Part shown: one piece after another, positions 43,453-52,041 of the stretch
How positions within the stretch are numbered: the stretch's first letter is position 1
Layout: each line of letters opens with the position of its first letter
Translations under genes and position numbers: made by a program
Notes under the pieces: model-generated
Told to the model about the DNA's origin: nothing
Databases searched by the model: none
What the model saw: the letters and a program-made list of their open reading frames with translations, nothing else
NCBI GenBank assembly: GCA_047601145.1
Contig: JASGJW010000001.1
Location: 1,674,001 to 1,738,000 of the forward strand
Length of the DNA stretch: 64,000 nt
DNA from: UBA7672 sp047601145
GTDB lineage: Bacteria > Pseudomonadota > Alphaproteobacteria > Caulobacterales > Hyphomonadaceae
Reading direction: 5' to 3'

Positions 43453-45036
43453 CTAACCTGCAGCAAGGATCTCTTTTGCCGCCCGTTCGCCGGCTTCCAC
43501 CGCCCCATTCATGAAGCCCATGCTCTTCGAGCTGGTATGTTCGCCCGCGAAGAACAGGTTGTTGTTGAGCTCTGGCTTCGCGGCGGTCTCGAAATAGCTG
43601 GTGTACTGTCCGGCCAGCGCGCCCGAATAACTCGCCTTGGTGTGGGGATGCAGCGGCCAGAAGAAGCTCGCCCGCACTTTCGGCGTCAGCGCAGCTGACA
43701 GGTCAGGCGAGAATGATTTGATGCTGGCCTCCAGCGTCGTCAGCACCGACGTCTCGTCCGTTTTCGCCGGCGCGCCGGTGATGAAGTTGGTAATGACGCC
43801 GCCCGTGCCATCCTGTCCGGCGCTGGTGTCCCAGATGATCTGGAAGCCACGATCGGAATAGACTGTCCCTGTCAGCGGCGAGTTGATGCCCAGCAACTGC
43901 TGCGTCCAAGGCCGCGACGACGTGCCGACCATCAGCTTCGAGTTCACGCCATAGCCGAGCTCGTTGATGGCCTTCATTTTCTCGGCTGACAGGCCAAGAC
44001 CGCCGACGCCTTTCACTTCCCGCAGCCGCGTGAACGGCAGGGCCAGCACGACGCGCGTGAAGGTCCGCTCGACGGGCGGTTTGTCCTCATTCTTGAACGT
44101 CAGCGTGAAGCCGTCCGCGCCATGCGCGATGCTCGTCATTTCGTGGCGCAGGTTGATGCGCACCCGCTCTGCAAGCGGTGCGACCGACAGGCGTTCTGTC
44201 AGTGTTTCCGGCAGTGTGCCCGAACCGCCCTGGATGCGGTGCGCTTCATCGCTGTCGCCGAACATCTGGTAGGTGGATTTTTCATCGGTTCCGATCAGGT
44301 CGACGAGATTGAGCGAAGATTGCTGGTCGACCGGAATGCCGTACTCGCCATGATAGGCCAACTTCAGGAGGTCGATCACCCAGCGGTTGGTCGAGCTGGC
44401 AAGGCTGTCGATGTATTTCGACAGGGGTAGACCATCCAGTTCGAGCGCGCGCGGCGTCCAATTGCCATCCGCATCCAGCAGTGCTGCTTGATCCGCCGCG
44501 ATGCGCGCGGCGACCGGAATGAAGGGGCCGGTCGAACCTGCAGGATCGAGCAGGTCGCCGTCGAGATACTGCTTGCCGCCGACATCGTAGATGTCGCTCG
44601 CGCCGCTGTCCGCAGGGCGCAACCGCTGGATCGGTAGGCCCAGCTCGCCGCAGAGCTTGATCAGCTCCTCATGGTTGGAATCGACCAGTTCGCCGCCGAG
44701 TTCGCAGAAATGTCCCTCCGGCGTGAAGTTGCGCAGCGTGTACATCCGCCCGCCCGTGCGCCCGCTCGATTCGAAGATCTCGCAGGCGATCCCCGCATTG
44801 GCGAGCCGCCAGGCGATGACCAGGCCAGAAGTGCCGCCGCCGATGATAGCGACAGCGCCGGGCGTCCCCGGACCATTGGGATTGGCCTTCGGCGTGCAAG
44901 CCGCGGCGGCCGCCATCAGCATCAGGGCGGACCGTCGCGAAATCGCACGAGGCGCGGGCGGCGGCGCATCCGGCAGCTCGGCACGCGCCCTTGCGATTGC
45001 GCGCTGGATACGTCCGAACAATTGCGTTCGCGCCAT
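43453..45036 (-). CDS. FAD-dependent amine oxidase with Tat lipoprotein signal
   Basis: A 527-residue flavoprotein of the monoamine/polyamine oxidase family. The N-terminus carries a twin-arginine motif ISRRSALML (Arg34-Arg35) and a hydrophobic run ending in AAAAAC (Cys47), so it is predicted to be folded with FAD, exported by Tat and lipidated. FAD motifs: VAIIGGGTSGLVIAWRLA (62-79), GRTGGRM, and the C-terminal FFAGEHTSSKSMGFMNGAVE. An amine substrate is inferred from family. A GGGAGGG site precedes the ATG. The upstream micro-ORF and hairpin may form its leader. Confidence 0.88.
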   Translation of the reverse strand: MARTQLFGRIQRAIARARAELPDAPPPAPRAISRRSALMLMAAAAACTPKANPNGPGTPGAVAIIGGGTSGLVIAWRLANAGIACEIFESSGRTGGRMYTLRNFTPEGHFCELGGELVDSNHEELIKLCGELGLPIQRLRPADSGASDIYDVGGKQYLDGDLLDPAGSTGPFIPVAARIAADQAALLDADGNWTPRALELDGLPLSKYIDSLASSTNRWVIDLLKLAYHGEYGIPVDQQSSLNLVDLIGTDEKSTYQMFGDSDEAHRIQGGSGTLPETLTERLSVAPLAERVRINLRHEMTSIAHGADGFTLTFKNEDKPPVERTFTRVVLALPFTRLREVKGVGGLGLSAEKMKAINELGYGVNSKLMVGTSSRPWTQQLLGINSPLTGTVYSDRGFQIIWDTSAGQDGTGGVITNFITGAPAKTDETSVLTTLEASIKSFSPDLSAALTPKVRASFFWPLHPHTKASYSGALAGQYTSYFETAAKPELNNNLFFAGEHTSSKSMGFMNGAVEAGERAAKEILAAG

Positions 45037-45089
45037 GCTGTCCCTCCCGGTTGAAGGCGCAATACGTCACAACGCAACACCAGAAACAA

Positions 45090-45122
45090 GAAGGACCGCG
45101 CGGCTTTCACCGGCGGTCCTTC
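45090..45122 (-). terminator. hairpin downstream of the micro-ORF (terminator or attenuator)
   Basis: On the minus strand GAAGGACCGC pairs with GCGGTCCTTC (outer arms 45090-45099 and 45113-45122, 10 bp, 13-base loop), followed by TTGTTTCTGG. It stands between the micro-ORF and the amine oxidase, 53 bases before the latter's start. It could end a short micro-ORF transcript or attenuate reading into the oxidase. Confidence 0.65.
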
Positions 45123-45196
45123 CCGTCATTTGAGCGGGGCAAGGCCCCTGGCTTCAAGGAACCACGCTGCGCTTCGCGCGGCGGTTCCGAGCCCGA

Positions 45197-45277
45197 TCAG
45201 GCGATGCTGCGAACGAAGGCTGCTCCGAACGACAGATCGCTTGTCAGGGCGAAGCCCCGGCTCATAGTGACTGACAT
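45197..45277 (-). CDS. 26-residue micro-ORF with a perfect Shine-Dalgarno
   Basis: The ATG at 45277 is preceded at optimal spacing by AAAGGAGGTGATCC, fully complementary to the 3' end of 16S rRNA. The frame encodes a 26-residue peptide beginning MSVTMSRGFALTSDL and ending AAFVRSIA, mostly small and hydrophobic residues with two Arg and no Cys. It lies in the 326-bp gap between the RcnB-like gene and the amine oxidase, followed by hairpins. It may be a leader peptide, a free small protein, or a chance frame beside a fragment resembling the 16S 3' end. No known peptide family recognised. Confidence 0.5.
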   Translation of the reverse strand: MSVTMSRGFALTSDLSFGAAFVRSIA

Positions 45278-45333
45278 TGGATCACCTCCTTTCGCAAAGT
45301 TGACGATGGGGATGAGAGTGGGGGTGGAAGCGC

Positions 45334-45347
45334 CCCCTTGCAAGGGG
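45334..45347. repeat. 14-bp perfect palindrome upstream of the micro-ORF
   Basis: CCCCTTGCAAGGGG, a gapless palindrome 16 bases after the stop of the RcnB-like gene and 57 bases before the micro-ORF start on the minus strand. It could be an operator, with TTGCAA also usable as a -35 element, or a weak transcript end. Confidence 0.4.
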
Positions 45348-45362
45348 TTTGCTGAAACCGCG

Positions 45363-46061
45363 TCAGCGCGGAACCAGTTTTACGGCCATTTCCGTATTGC
45401 GATCGACAAGCACCGTTACGCCATCGACGCCCGCATAATACTGGCCGCCGGGCGGCGCAGGCAGGCCGAGCGTGGCATAGTTCGTGATCACCAGCGAAGA
45501 GGTCGGCGCAATCCGGCGGAGCGGGAGACCCGGCGCCGGCATCGGACGTGGACCGGTCGGAACATCGGCCACAGGGTCAGTCGGTTGCACCGGCAGGACG
45601 CTGACCACGAGTTCGGATGTCCGGTCGACCAGAACGAAACGGCCATCGATGCGCGCGTAATACTGGTTCGGCGGGGCAGGCGGCAGGATATAACGCGCAG
45701 GATCGGTCACCACCGCACTGGAATAGGCCGGGACGTGCGTATTGGGCAGGGCGGCCGCGGCGATGTCCTGTTCGCGCTGCTTCAGAGCGCGTTCATTCTG
45801 CATCTGCAGCAACAGCTTTTGTCGCTGGTCCTCGTATTGCTGGTCAATCAGCGCACGCTGGGCCGCCGTCACGCCCGAATTCGGCAGTGCGGACTTGTTG
45901 AGATCGCGCTGGCGATCGGCTTCGAGCGTGTCGAGCTGCCGCTGGTCGTTCATCTGCTGCTGCATTTCCAGCGCCTCGAAGCGCGGAAGCGTGTCGCTTG
46001 CCTGCGCAAGGGCGGGGGCTGTGAAAAGACAGGCGCAAGCGACGAGGGCCATGCGGATCAT
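45363..46061 (-). CDS. exported protein with two RcnB-like repeats
   Basis: A 232-residue protein with a signal peptide (1-19, ending ALAQ), a Gln-rich coiled-coil region (about 25-95) and two copies of a motif resembling RcnB (PF11776): PPNQYYARIDGRFVLVDRTS and PPGGQYYAGVDGVTVLVDRN, each ending in a hydrophobic strand. RcnB proteins are periplasmic and in E. coli affect metal homeostasis, but most alphaproteobacterial relatives are uncharacterised. Assignment is by motif resemblance only. Confidence 0.7.
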   Translation of the reverse strand: MIRMALVACACLFTAPALAQASDTLPRFEALEMQQQMNDQRQLDTLEADRQRDLNKSALPNSGVTAAQRALIDQQYEDQRQKLLLQMQNERALKQREQDIAAAALPNTHVPAYSSAVVTDPARYILPPAPPNQYYARIDGRFVLVDRTSELVVSVLPVQPTDPVADVPTGPRPMPAPGLPLRRIAPTSSLVITNYATLGLPAPPGGQYYAGVDGVTVLVDRNTEMAVKLVPR

Positions 46062-46095
46062 GCCAGCAATATAGGACGGCCAGCCGCCCGGGTCA

Positions 46096-46740
46096 TCAGC
46101 CCCGCTGCCGCTTCACGCTTTTGGCAACCTTGCCACGTTCGAAGACACGCTGTTTGAGCCCTTCGACAAAAGCCTGCAGGCCGAACTCGAAGCCTTCCTC
46201 GCCCGTACCGACAATCCCCACGGCCGCCGAAGCGCCCTTGTTCGACTGTTCCTGCAGGGCCGCCCCGATCGCATAGCGGCGGAGCGTCTGCATCGCGAGG
46301 CGCGATTCCATGTCGGCCAGGCCCGACCGCATCAGCGTCTTCACATTGTCCTCGAAGCGCGAGCGGCCAGTTGTCACCCTCGGCCGCGGCCGCGCCATCA
46401 CCTGCGCGCCGTCGCGCCGCGACAGGGCCGTACGGCGGATCGCGCGCGCGCCTTCCGCCAGCCATTCCCACGCGTCGAAATCGGCGCCGTCGATGTTGGG
46501 GGCAGGCAGGCACTCAACGAACATCACGCCCGACATCTCGTTGAGCAGTTCGTCCTTGTCCTTGAAATGCCAGTAAAGCGATGCGCTCTTGATGCCGAGC
46601 TCAGCAGCGAGGCGTCGGGTCGAAAGACCCTCCACCCCAACCTCATCAAGCAGGCTCAGCGCCGTCGCCACGATCGTCGCGCGGTCGAGGCTGCCTCTTT
46701 CGCGCGTCTCGTCCCCGGCTGATGCGTCCAGACGCTTCAT
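46096..46740 (-). CDS. TetR-family transcriptional regulator
   Basis: A 214-residue regulator. The helix-turn-helix is clear: IVATALSLLDEVGVEGLSTRRLAAELGIKSASLYWHFKDKDELL, shown here as GVEGLSTRRLAAELGI then ASLYWHFKDKDELL. The C-terminal part resembles the TetR-class ligand domain. Start 46740 has AAGGGGAG upstream; the longer frame is basic and non-domain. It lies 61 bases after mug on the same strand. No target or ligand can be inferred. Confidence 0.9.
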   Translation of the reverse strand: MKRLDASAGDETRERGSLDRATIVATALSLLDEVGVEGLSTRRLAAELGIKSASLYWHFKDKDELLNEMSGVMFVECLPAPNIDGADFDAWEWLAEGARAIRRTALSRRDGAQVMARPRPRVTTGRSRFEDNVKTLMRSGLADMESRLAMQTLRRYAIGAALQEQSNKGASAAVGIVGTGEEGFEFGLQAFVEGLKQRVFERGKVAKSVKRQRG

Positions 46741-46801
46741 GCGCCCGCTCCCCTTTGGATATCGCCCGGCGATTGTATCGCGCAGCGTGTCTTTTTGAAG
46801 G

Positions 46802-47317
46802 TCAGGCGTTGCGAATGAACGCCGCGACCTCGCGCCAGGGGGCAATAGACCAGTATGACGTTGCGAGCCCCGACGGAGAGGGAAGCACGAAAACCGCCGG
46901 CTGGTCCGACGCAGCGTCATCCTGCCGCCCCGGCCTGATCCGCCCGGTCGGCTTGCCGAGCCACAGGCCGGCGGCTGTCTTGCTGGTGAAGGCGAGCGCT
47001 TTCGGGCGAAGCCGCTTCACCTTCCGGGTAAAGCTCGCGACATCGAAATGCGCGCGGTCGATCTGGCTGTCGACGCCCCAGCTCACCTTGCAGAAATCGG
47101 TGAGGCCGATGTCGAGATCGAGCATCAGCGGATACTCCTCCGGCGCGAACAGGCGTGGCGTGATCCGCGCCTCGTGAAGCGCGCGCCAGAACCGGTTGCC
47201 GGGATGCGCATAATAGGCGCCGACCGCAGCTGATCGCGGACCGGCGGCAGTGCCCACGAACCAGGCCTTGAGATCAGGCGCGAGACGATCGGGCAGGATG
47301 TGCCCCTTGCGCGCCAT
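46802..47317 (-). CDS. mug: mismatch-specific (G/U, G/T) DNA glycosylase
   Basis: A 171-residue uracil-DNA glycosylase superfamily protein of the Mug/TDG family. Motif 1 is VGTAAGPRSAAVGAYYAHPGNRFW, split here as VGTAAGPRSAAVGAYYA and HPGNRFW; motif 2 near the C-terminus is VLPSPSGLATSY. The enzyme removes uracil or thymine opposite guanine. It overlaps the DUF3445 stop by three bases, so it is translationally coupled, and is the distal member of the leftward sspB operon. Confidence 0.92.
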   Translation of the reverse strand: MARKGHILPDRLAPDLKAWFVGTAAGPRSAAVGAYYAHPGNRFWRALHEARITPRLFAPEEYPLMLDLDIGLTDFCKVSWGVDSQIDRAHFDVASFTRKVKRLRPKALAFTSKTAAGLWLGKPTGRIRPGRQDDAASDQPAVFVLPSPSGLATSYWSIAPWREVAAFIRNA

Positions 47318-48135
47318 CAGTTGGTTTCGCCCATGCTGCCGCCATTGCGCACCACCTCTGGCAACGTCGCGGCCTGTTCGGGCGTCAGGCGATCCAGCGG
47401 CGTCAGCCAGGTGTGGATGGCAAACACGATCGCGCGCGTGTCGCCGAGGCGGCGCAGCGTCTGGCGCTCGACGCGCACCCAGGTCGGTTTCGACCGGTCG
47501 AAGGGCCGTCGCTCATGCTCGAGCCTCGGCTGGAAGAGATTGGGATCATTGTAGCAGAGCAGGTTGGCGCGCCAGACGGCCTGGTCCGGTTGCAGCATGG
47601 CGAACACGCGATCGACACGCCTGCCGATATTCGCGTCGTACCGATCGACCGGCTGGTGGATTCCCGTCATCCCGCGCCGGTGTTTCTGCGCCAGTGTCCA
47701 GCTCGCGGGGAAACACAGTACGCCTGATGTCAGGGTGTATTCCTCGTTGACCGGCTGCATCAGCAGGAAATCCTCCTGCACCAGCCGCGCGGCGGTCAAC
47801 AGTGGCCGGTCGGCCGTCAGCGCGACGGACACGCCATCCGGCCGGATGACGACATCGTGCATGCGGAAATAGCCAGGATCGTGCGCGATCTCACTCAGCA
47901 CCGCCGCCAGAAGGTCATGCTCCGCCTGATCCGGTCCCGGCTCAGCGGCCAGCACGTCGACCCGCCGCTCCTTTAGCAGGCGATCGCGATAGGCCATCTG
48001 CCCGTCGAAAGCGTCGTCCCGCTGCAACCATTCGCCTGGCGCGACGGGTTGCAGCCCTGGCAGGCGCGCGGCAAGCGGGTCCATCCATGGCGCGACGCCG
48101 AGGTACGACTGACAGATTTCCAATGCGTCGGTCAC
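47317..48135 (-). CDS. DUF3445 protein, heme-dependent oxidative N-demethylase-like
   Basis: A 272-residue member of PF11927 (DUF3445), related to the alpha subunit of heme-dependent oxidative N-demethylase. Segments: RLLKERRVDVLAAEPG, VQEDFLLMQ, LCFPASWTLAQKHRRGMTGIH and RVERQTLRRLGDTRAIVFAIHTW, the last quoted as VRVERQTLRRL. The demethylases hold heme in a PAS-like fold; whether this one does is inferred. It is coupled to mug and 37 bases from the thioesterase gene. Confidence 0.85.
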   Translation of the reverse strand: MTDALEICQSYLGVAPWMDPLAARLPGLQPVAPGEWLQRDDAFDGQMAYRDRLLKERRVDVLAAEPGPDQAEHDLLAAVLSEIAHDPGYFRMHDVVIRPDGVSVALTADRPLLTAARLVQEDFLLMQPVNEEYTLTSGVLCFPASWTLAQKHRRGMTGIHQPVDRYDANIGRRVDRVFAMLQPDQAVWRANLLCYNDPNLFQPRLEHERRPFDRSKPTWVRVERQTLRRLGDTRAIVFAIHTWLTPLDRLTPEQAATLPEVVRNGGSMGETN

Positions 48136-48172
48136 CCGGTCTCACTCCCGCTGCGGGAGGGACAAGTCAACG

Positions 48173-48637
48173 CTAGAAGCGCTTGAATGGCTTGGGAGCC
48201 TGCGTTGCACTGGCCTTTGCAACGAGTTCGCCGGCGGGGTTGAACAGGTCCGCCTCGATGAAGCAGGTCGACTTGCCCCATTTGAGAACGCGCGCCTCAG
48301 CCGTTGCCTTGCCGACGAACAGCGGGCGCAGGAAGGACACCTTCATCTCAAGCGTCGGCGCATTCATCGTCACGTTGGAGACGATGATGGCGGTGGCGCT
48401 CGTCGCCTCGTCCAGCATGGCGCAGATGAAGCCGCCCTGTATGGCGCCCGTCGGATTGGCGAATTCCGGCTTGGCCTCGAACTCGTAGCGCGCCTTCATT
48501 TTCGCCTGGTCGACATGCGTGAGCTTCATGCCGACAGTGTCCGAGCAGGGCGGACGTTTCTTGGAATTGTTGAACCGCGCCAGCATTTCCTCGTCGGAAA
48601 GGCGCGGCGGTTCGGCTGGCGTGTCGCCGGAACTCAC
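48173..48637 (-). CDS. PaaI-family hotdog thioesterase
   Basis: A 154-residue hotdog-fold acyl-CoA thioesterase. The active-site segment is FANPTGAIQGGFICAMLDEA, where the usual HGG is replaced by IQGG with Asp/Glu downstream; further marks are MKVSFLRPLFVGKATAEARV. It cleaves acyl-CoA or aryl-acyl-CoA thioesters; substrate unknown. Its ATG overlaps the sspB stop by four bases (ATGA), indicating coupled translation. Confidence 0.9.
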   Translation of the reverse strand: MSSGDTPAEPPRLSDEEMLARFNNSKKRPPCSDTVGMKLTHVDQAKMKARYEFEAKPEFANPTGAIQGGFICAMLDEATSATAIIVSNVTMNAPTLEMKVSFLRPLFVGKATAEARVLKWGKSTCFIEADLFNPAGELVAKASATQAPKPFKRF

Positions 48638-49158
48638 TTGCGGCGGAATGCGTCGAGCTGGACGACCGTGCCCGGCGCCGCATCGCCTTCCTGCGGTTGT
48701 GCCTGGGGCGCAGTTGGCGCTGCGCCGGCGGCCGTCTCCGGCAGGGCGTTCATCTCGGCGAACTCACGCGCAGCTGCGTCGCTCGCGTCGAACTGGATGC
48801 CGAAATTCACCGACGGATCGAAGAAGCGGCTAACGGCGATGAACGGCACGCGGATGTGCTGCGGCACGCCGGCGAATTTGAGGATGATCTCGAAGCGATC
48901 CTCGTGCACCTCGAATTCCCAGTACTGGTGCTGGACGACGATCGTCATCTCTTCCGGGAAGCGGTCCTTGAGGTAGTCTGCCATCTGCACGCCCTGCGTG
49001 CGCGTACGGAAAGTAATATAGAAGTGATGATCCGCCGGCAGATGTCCGAGCTTGGAGACCTTCTGCAGCGCAGCGCGCACGACCGCGAGTCCCGCAGCCT
49101 GCGTGAGGGCGTGATAGCCGATATGGTCCTTCGCGGATCCCGGTGACCGGTCCAACAT
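48634..49158 (-). CDS. sspB: ClpXP adaptor protein SspB (alpha type)
   Basis: SspB delivers ssrA-tagged proteins to ClpXP. The 174-residue product shows the alphaproteobacterial type: HHFYITFRTRTQGVQMADYL, FPEEMTIVVQHQYWEFEV, and VPFIAVSRFFDPSVNFGIQF, then a disordered Ala/Pro/Gln linker and the terminal ClpX-binding-like tail VVQLDAFRRK. Its partner RNA, ssrA, is encoded only 4.5 kb away on the same strand. It is first in a leftward run sspB, thioesterase, DUF3445, mug. Confidence 0.94.
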   Translation of the reverse strand: MLDRSPGSAKDHIGYHALTQAAGLAVVRAALQKVSKLGHLPADHHFYITFRTRTQGVQMADYLKDRFPEEMTIVVQHQYWEFEVHEDRFEIILKFAGVPQHIRVPFIAVSRFFDPSVNFGIQFDASDAAAREFAEMNALPETAAGAAPTAPQAQPQEGDAAPGTVVQLDAFRRK

Positions 49159-49346
49159 GCCCTCCCTCGCCTCGGCATGAGAGCTAAGGCCTCATCCGTG
49201 CTCGGTAAATTGGGTTCAAGCCCGAGGCGAACGATTTTTGTGCGCCTCGTTTCAGTGGGACGATAACGCGCAGACTGGCCGCGAGGGCAAGCCTTCAGCA
49301 GAACATTTGATTTATTGCGGGCGGAAAGCAGCCTATCTCTAGCAGC

Positions 49347-50645
49347 ATGACACGTGCTCCGAAGTCCTACCGGTCGCGTAAACTCGGCGATCGCAGCCTG
49401 TCTCCTGAAACACTGATGATGGGGTATGGCTATTCGCCAGGCCTTTCAGAAGGCGCGTTGAAACCGCCCCTGTTCCAGACATCGACCTTTGTTTTCCGCA
49501 ACGCGGAAGAGGGAAAGGCCTCATTCGAACTCGCCTATGGCCTGCGCGAAAAGCTGCGCGATGAGGAGATGCACCTCATCTATTCGCGCATCAACAACCC
49601 CAACCTCGAAGTGCTGGAAGACAGGCTCGCCGTGTGGGATGGCGCGGAGAAGGCGCTGGCCTTCGCCTCTGGCATGGCTGCGATATCCACAGCATTGATG
49701 ACCTTCCTGCGCCCCGGGGACAGCTTCGTGTTCTCCGAGCCCGTCTATGGCGGCACGGAATTCCTCGTTCACAACATCCTCCCCCAGTTCGGGGTGAAGG
49801 GCGTCGGCTTCATGGCCGAGGCCGGGGAAACCGGCCTGCGGGAAGCCGCCCTGGCCGCAGCTGCCAAGGCGACGCGTTCTGGCGGCCGGGTTGGCGCGAT
49901 CTATGTTGAAACACCGGCCAACCCGACCAACGGGCTGGTCGATATTGGCCTCGCCCGGTCGATCTCCGAGGACATGAAGACGGACAAGGGCCGTCCGCCC
50001 GTCATCGTCGACAACACCTTCCTCGGCCCGATCTGGCAGAAACCTCTGCAGCTCGGCGCCGACCTCAGCGTCACCTCGCTCACAAAATATGTCGGCGGCC
50101 ATTCGGACCTGATCGCCGGCGCGGTCGCGGGGGATGCGAGCTGGGTCAGCCAGGTTGCGGTGTTCCGCACCATCCTTGGCACGATGACCGACCCGCACAC
50201 GGCCTGGCTGCTGCTGCGTTCGCTCGAGACGCTCAAAGTGCGGATGGACGCCGCAGAACTCGGCGCACGGAAGGTCGCAGCCTATCTCCAGAAGCATCCG
50301 CGCGTGAAATCGGTCTGGTATCTCGACTTCCTGCCGAAGGATCACCCGGATCGCGCGCTCTACGAAAAGCAGTGCGTCACCGCCGGCTCGACCTTCTCGT
50401 TCGAGATCGATGGCGGCGAGAAGGAGGCCTTCGCTTTCCTCAACAGGCTGCAGGTGATCAAGCTGGCGGTGAGCCTTGGCGGCACCGAAACGCTCGCCTC
50501 GCATCCCGCCGCCATGACCCATTCCGACGTGCCGCCTCCGGAGCGCGAGCGTCTCGGCATCACCGAAAGCCTGATCCGGCTCTCCATCGGCATCGAGAAC
50601 CCGGACGATCTGATTGCCGACATCGAACAGGCGCTGAAGGCGTAA
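49347..50645 (+). CDS. Cys/Met-metabolism PLP enzyme (cystathionine gamma-synthase family)
   Basis: A 432-residue fold-type I PLP enzyme. The PLP lysine is Lys247 in SLTKYVGGHSD; YSRINNPNLEVLEDRLAVWDG, ASGMAAISTAL, YVETPANPTNGLVDI and the C-terminal LAVSLGGTETLASHPAAMTHS are family marks. Members include cystathionine gamma-synthase, O-acylhomoserine sulfhydrylase and methionine gamma-lyase; the sequence does not settle which. The N-terminus has about 35 extra residues. It is followed five bases later by a P450, an unusual partner. Confidence 0.9.
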   Translation: MTRAPKSYRSRKLGDRSLSPETLMMGYGYSPGLSEGALKPPLFQTSTFVFRNAEEGKASFELAYGLREKLRDEEMHLIYSRINNPNLEVLEDRLAVWDGAEKALAFASGMAAISTALMTFLRPGDSFVFSEPVYGGTEFLVHNILPQFGVKGVGFMAEAGETGLREAALAAAAKATRSGGRVGAIYVETPANPTNGLVDIGLARSISEDMKTDKGRPPVIVDNTFLGPIWQKPLQLGADLSVTSLTKYVGGHSDLIAGAVAGDASWVSQVAVFRTILGTMTDPHTAWLLLRSLETLKVRMDAAELGARKVAAYLQKHPRVKSVWYLDFLPKDHPDRALYEKQCVTAGSTFSFEIDGGEKEAFAFLNRLQVIKLAVSLGGTETLASHPAAMTHSDVPPPERERLGITESLIRLSIGIENPDDLIADIEQALKA

Positions 50646-50649
50646 CACC

Positions 50650-52032
50650 GTGGCCGACACCCTTGCCGACAGCGCCGCCTTCATCCCGCAGACGGTGATC
50701 CCGCCCGAAAAGCCGCTGCCGCTCGTTCGCGGCCTGCTGCAGATGATCGACAACCCGCTCTATGTCTGGCCGCGGGCGATGTACGAGAACCCGTATCACG
50801 GGGTGAGGTGGCTGGGCCGCACCTTCCACTATTTCCGCAAGCCCGAGCACATGAAGGCGGTCTTCCTCGACCATACGGACGTGTTCCGGAAATCGCCCTT
50901 CCAGAAGAAGCTTGTGGGGCCCGCAGTCGGCGACGGCATGCTGACAGCGGAGGGCGAGCACTGGAAGTTCCAGCGTCGCGCAGCCTCGCCGGCGTTCCGG
51001 ATCGATGCCCTGCGAGCGCTCGTGCCGGCCTTCGTCGAATCGGCGCAAACCACCGTGGAGCGCATCAAGGCGGTTCCGGCGGGACAGACGGTCGACGTCA
51101 TGGGCGAGATGCAGCACGCTACGCTCGATGTTATCGTCGAGACGATCCTCGGCGGCGCAGATCCGAGCTTCGGCTATGACCGCATGGCGACAATCGTCAG
51201 TGACTACATCGAGACGATGGGCCATCCGGACATGCTCGACATGTTTGGCGCGCCGGGCTGGATCTGGCGGCCATGGGGCGCGAAGGGCAGGCGCGCGGCG
51301 GTCGATCTGAAGGCGTCGGCCGTCAGCGCCATCGAGCGCCGCCGCGCTTCTGGTGAAGAACGCAAGGATCTGCTTGGCCTGCTGCTCGCCGCGCGCGATC
51401 CGGAAACAGGCAGGGGGCTTTCCGACGTTGAACTGCGCGACAATGTCGTCACCTTCATCGGCGCGGGCCATGAGACGACCGCGCTGGCCTTGACCTACGC
51501 GCTCTATCTCATTGCCAACGCGCCTGACGTGCAGGACCGGCTGCTGCGCGAAGTGCAGGAGGTCTGCGGCGACAAGCCGATCGATGCGGCCATGCTCGAC
51601 GATCTCGTTTTCCACGAGCAGGTGATCAAGGAAGCGATGAGGCTTTATCCGCCCGTGTCGATCATCGACCGTATCGCATCCTCCGACATCGACCTTGGCG
51701 ATGCGAAAGTGAAGAAGGGCGATCTGGCCTTCGCGCTCGTCTACATCATGCATCGTCACAGGCTGCTCTGGGACAATCCCGAGCGCTTCGATCCTGACCG
51801 TTTTTCCGAGACGCGCTCCGAAGGCCGCCACCGGTTCGCCTACATGCCCTTCGGCGCGGGACCTCGTATCTGCATCGGAATGAAATTCGCCTACATGGAA
51901 GCAGTTGCGATACTTGCGACTTTGGTGCGCAGCTTGCGCTTCCACCCGAATGTTGCTCACAAGGTAGAACCGAATATCCGGATCACGCTTCGGCCCGAAG
52001 GAGGCATGCCGCTCTTCGTGGAGCGCCGGTAG
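50650..52032 (+). CDS. cytochrome P450
   Basis: A 460-residue soluble bacterial P450. The I-helix is FIGAGHETTALAL, the ExxR motif is EAMR in QVIKEAMRLYPPVS, and the heme-thiolate loop is FGAGPRICIG with Cys408. Fatty-acid or xenobiotic hydroxylase-like families have similar layout; substrate and redox partner are unknown. The GTG start lies five bases after the PLP enzyme's stop. A conserved hypothetical follows within ten bases, making a three-gene unit. No ferredoxin gene is near. Confidence 0.93.
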   Translation: MADTLADSAAFIPQTVIPPEKPLPLVRGLLQMIDNPLYVWPRAMYENPYHGVRWLGRTFHYFRKPEHMKAVFLDHTDVFRKSPFQKKLVGPAVGDGMLTAEGEHWKFQRRAASPAFRIDALRALVPAFVESAQTTVERIKAVPAGQTVDVMGEMQHATLDVIVETILGGADPSFGYDRMATIVSDYIETMGHPDMLDMFGAPGWIWRPWGAKGRRAAVDLKASAVSAIERRRASGEERKDLLGLLLAARDPETGRGLSDVELRDNVVTFIGAGHETTALALTYALYLIANAPDVQDRLLREVQEVCGDKPIDAAMLDDLVFHEQVIKEAMRLYPPVSIIDRIASSDIDLGDAKVKKGDLAFALVYIMHRHRLLWDNPERFDPDRFSETRSEGRHRFAYMPFGAGPRICIGMKFAYMEAVAILATLVRSLRFHPNVAHKVEPNIRITLRPEGGMPLFVERR

Positions 52033-52041
52033 GAGTGGTTC

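Noticed and set aside
45278..45293. Plus-strand TGGATCACCTCCTTTC, identical in form to the 3' end of 16S rRNA
   Set aside because: No further 16S-like sequence lies to its left, so a truncated rRNA gene is not supported; on the minus strand it is a well-spaced ribosome-binding site.
49223..49249. CGAGGCG/CGCCTCG hairpin before the PLP enzyme as a SAM-type riboswitch
   Set aside because: The conserved SAM-II and SAM-V core sequences are not seen; a simple hairpin is not enough.
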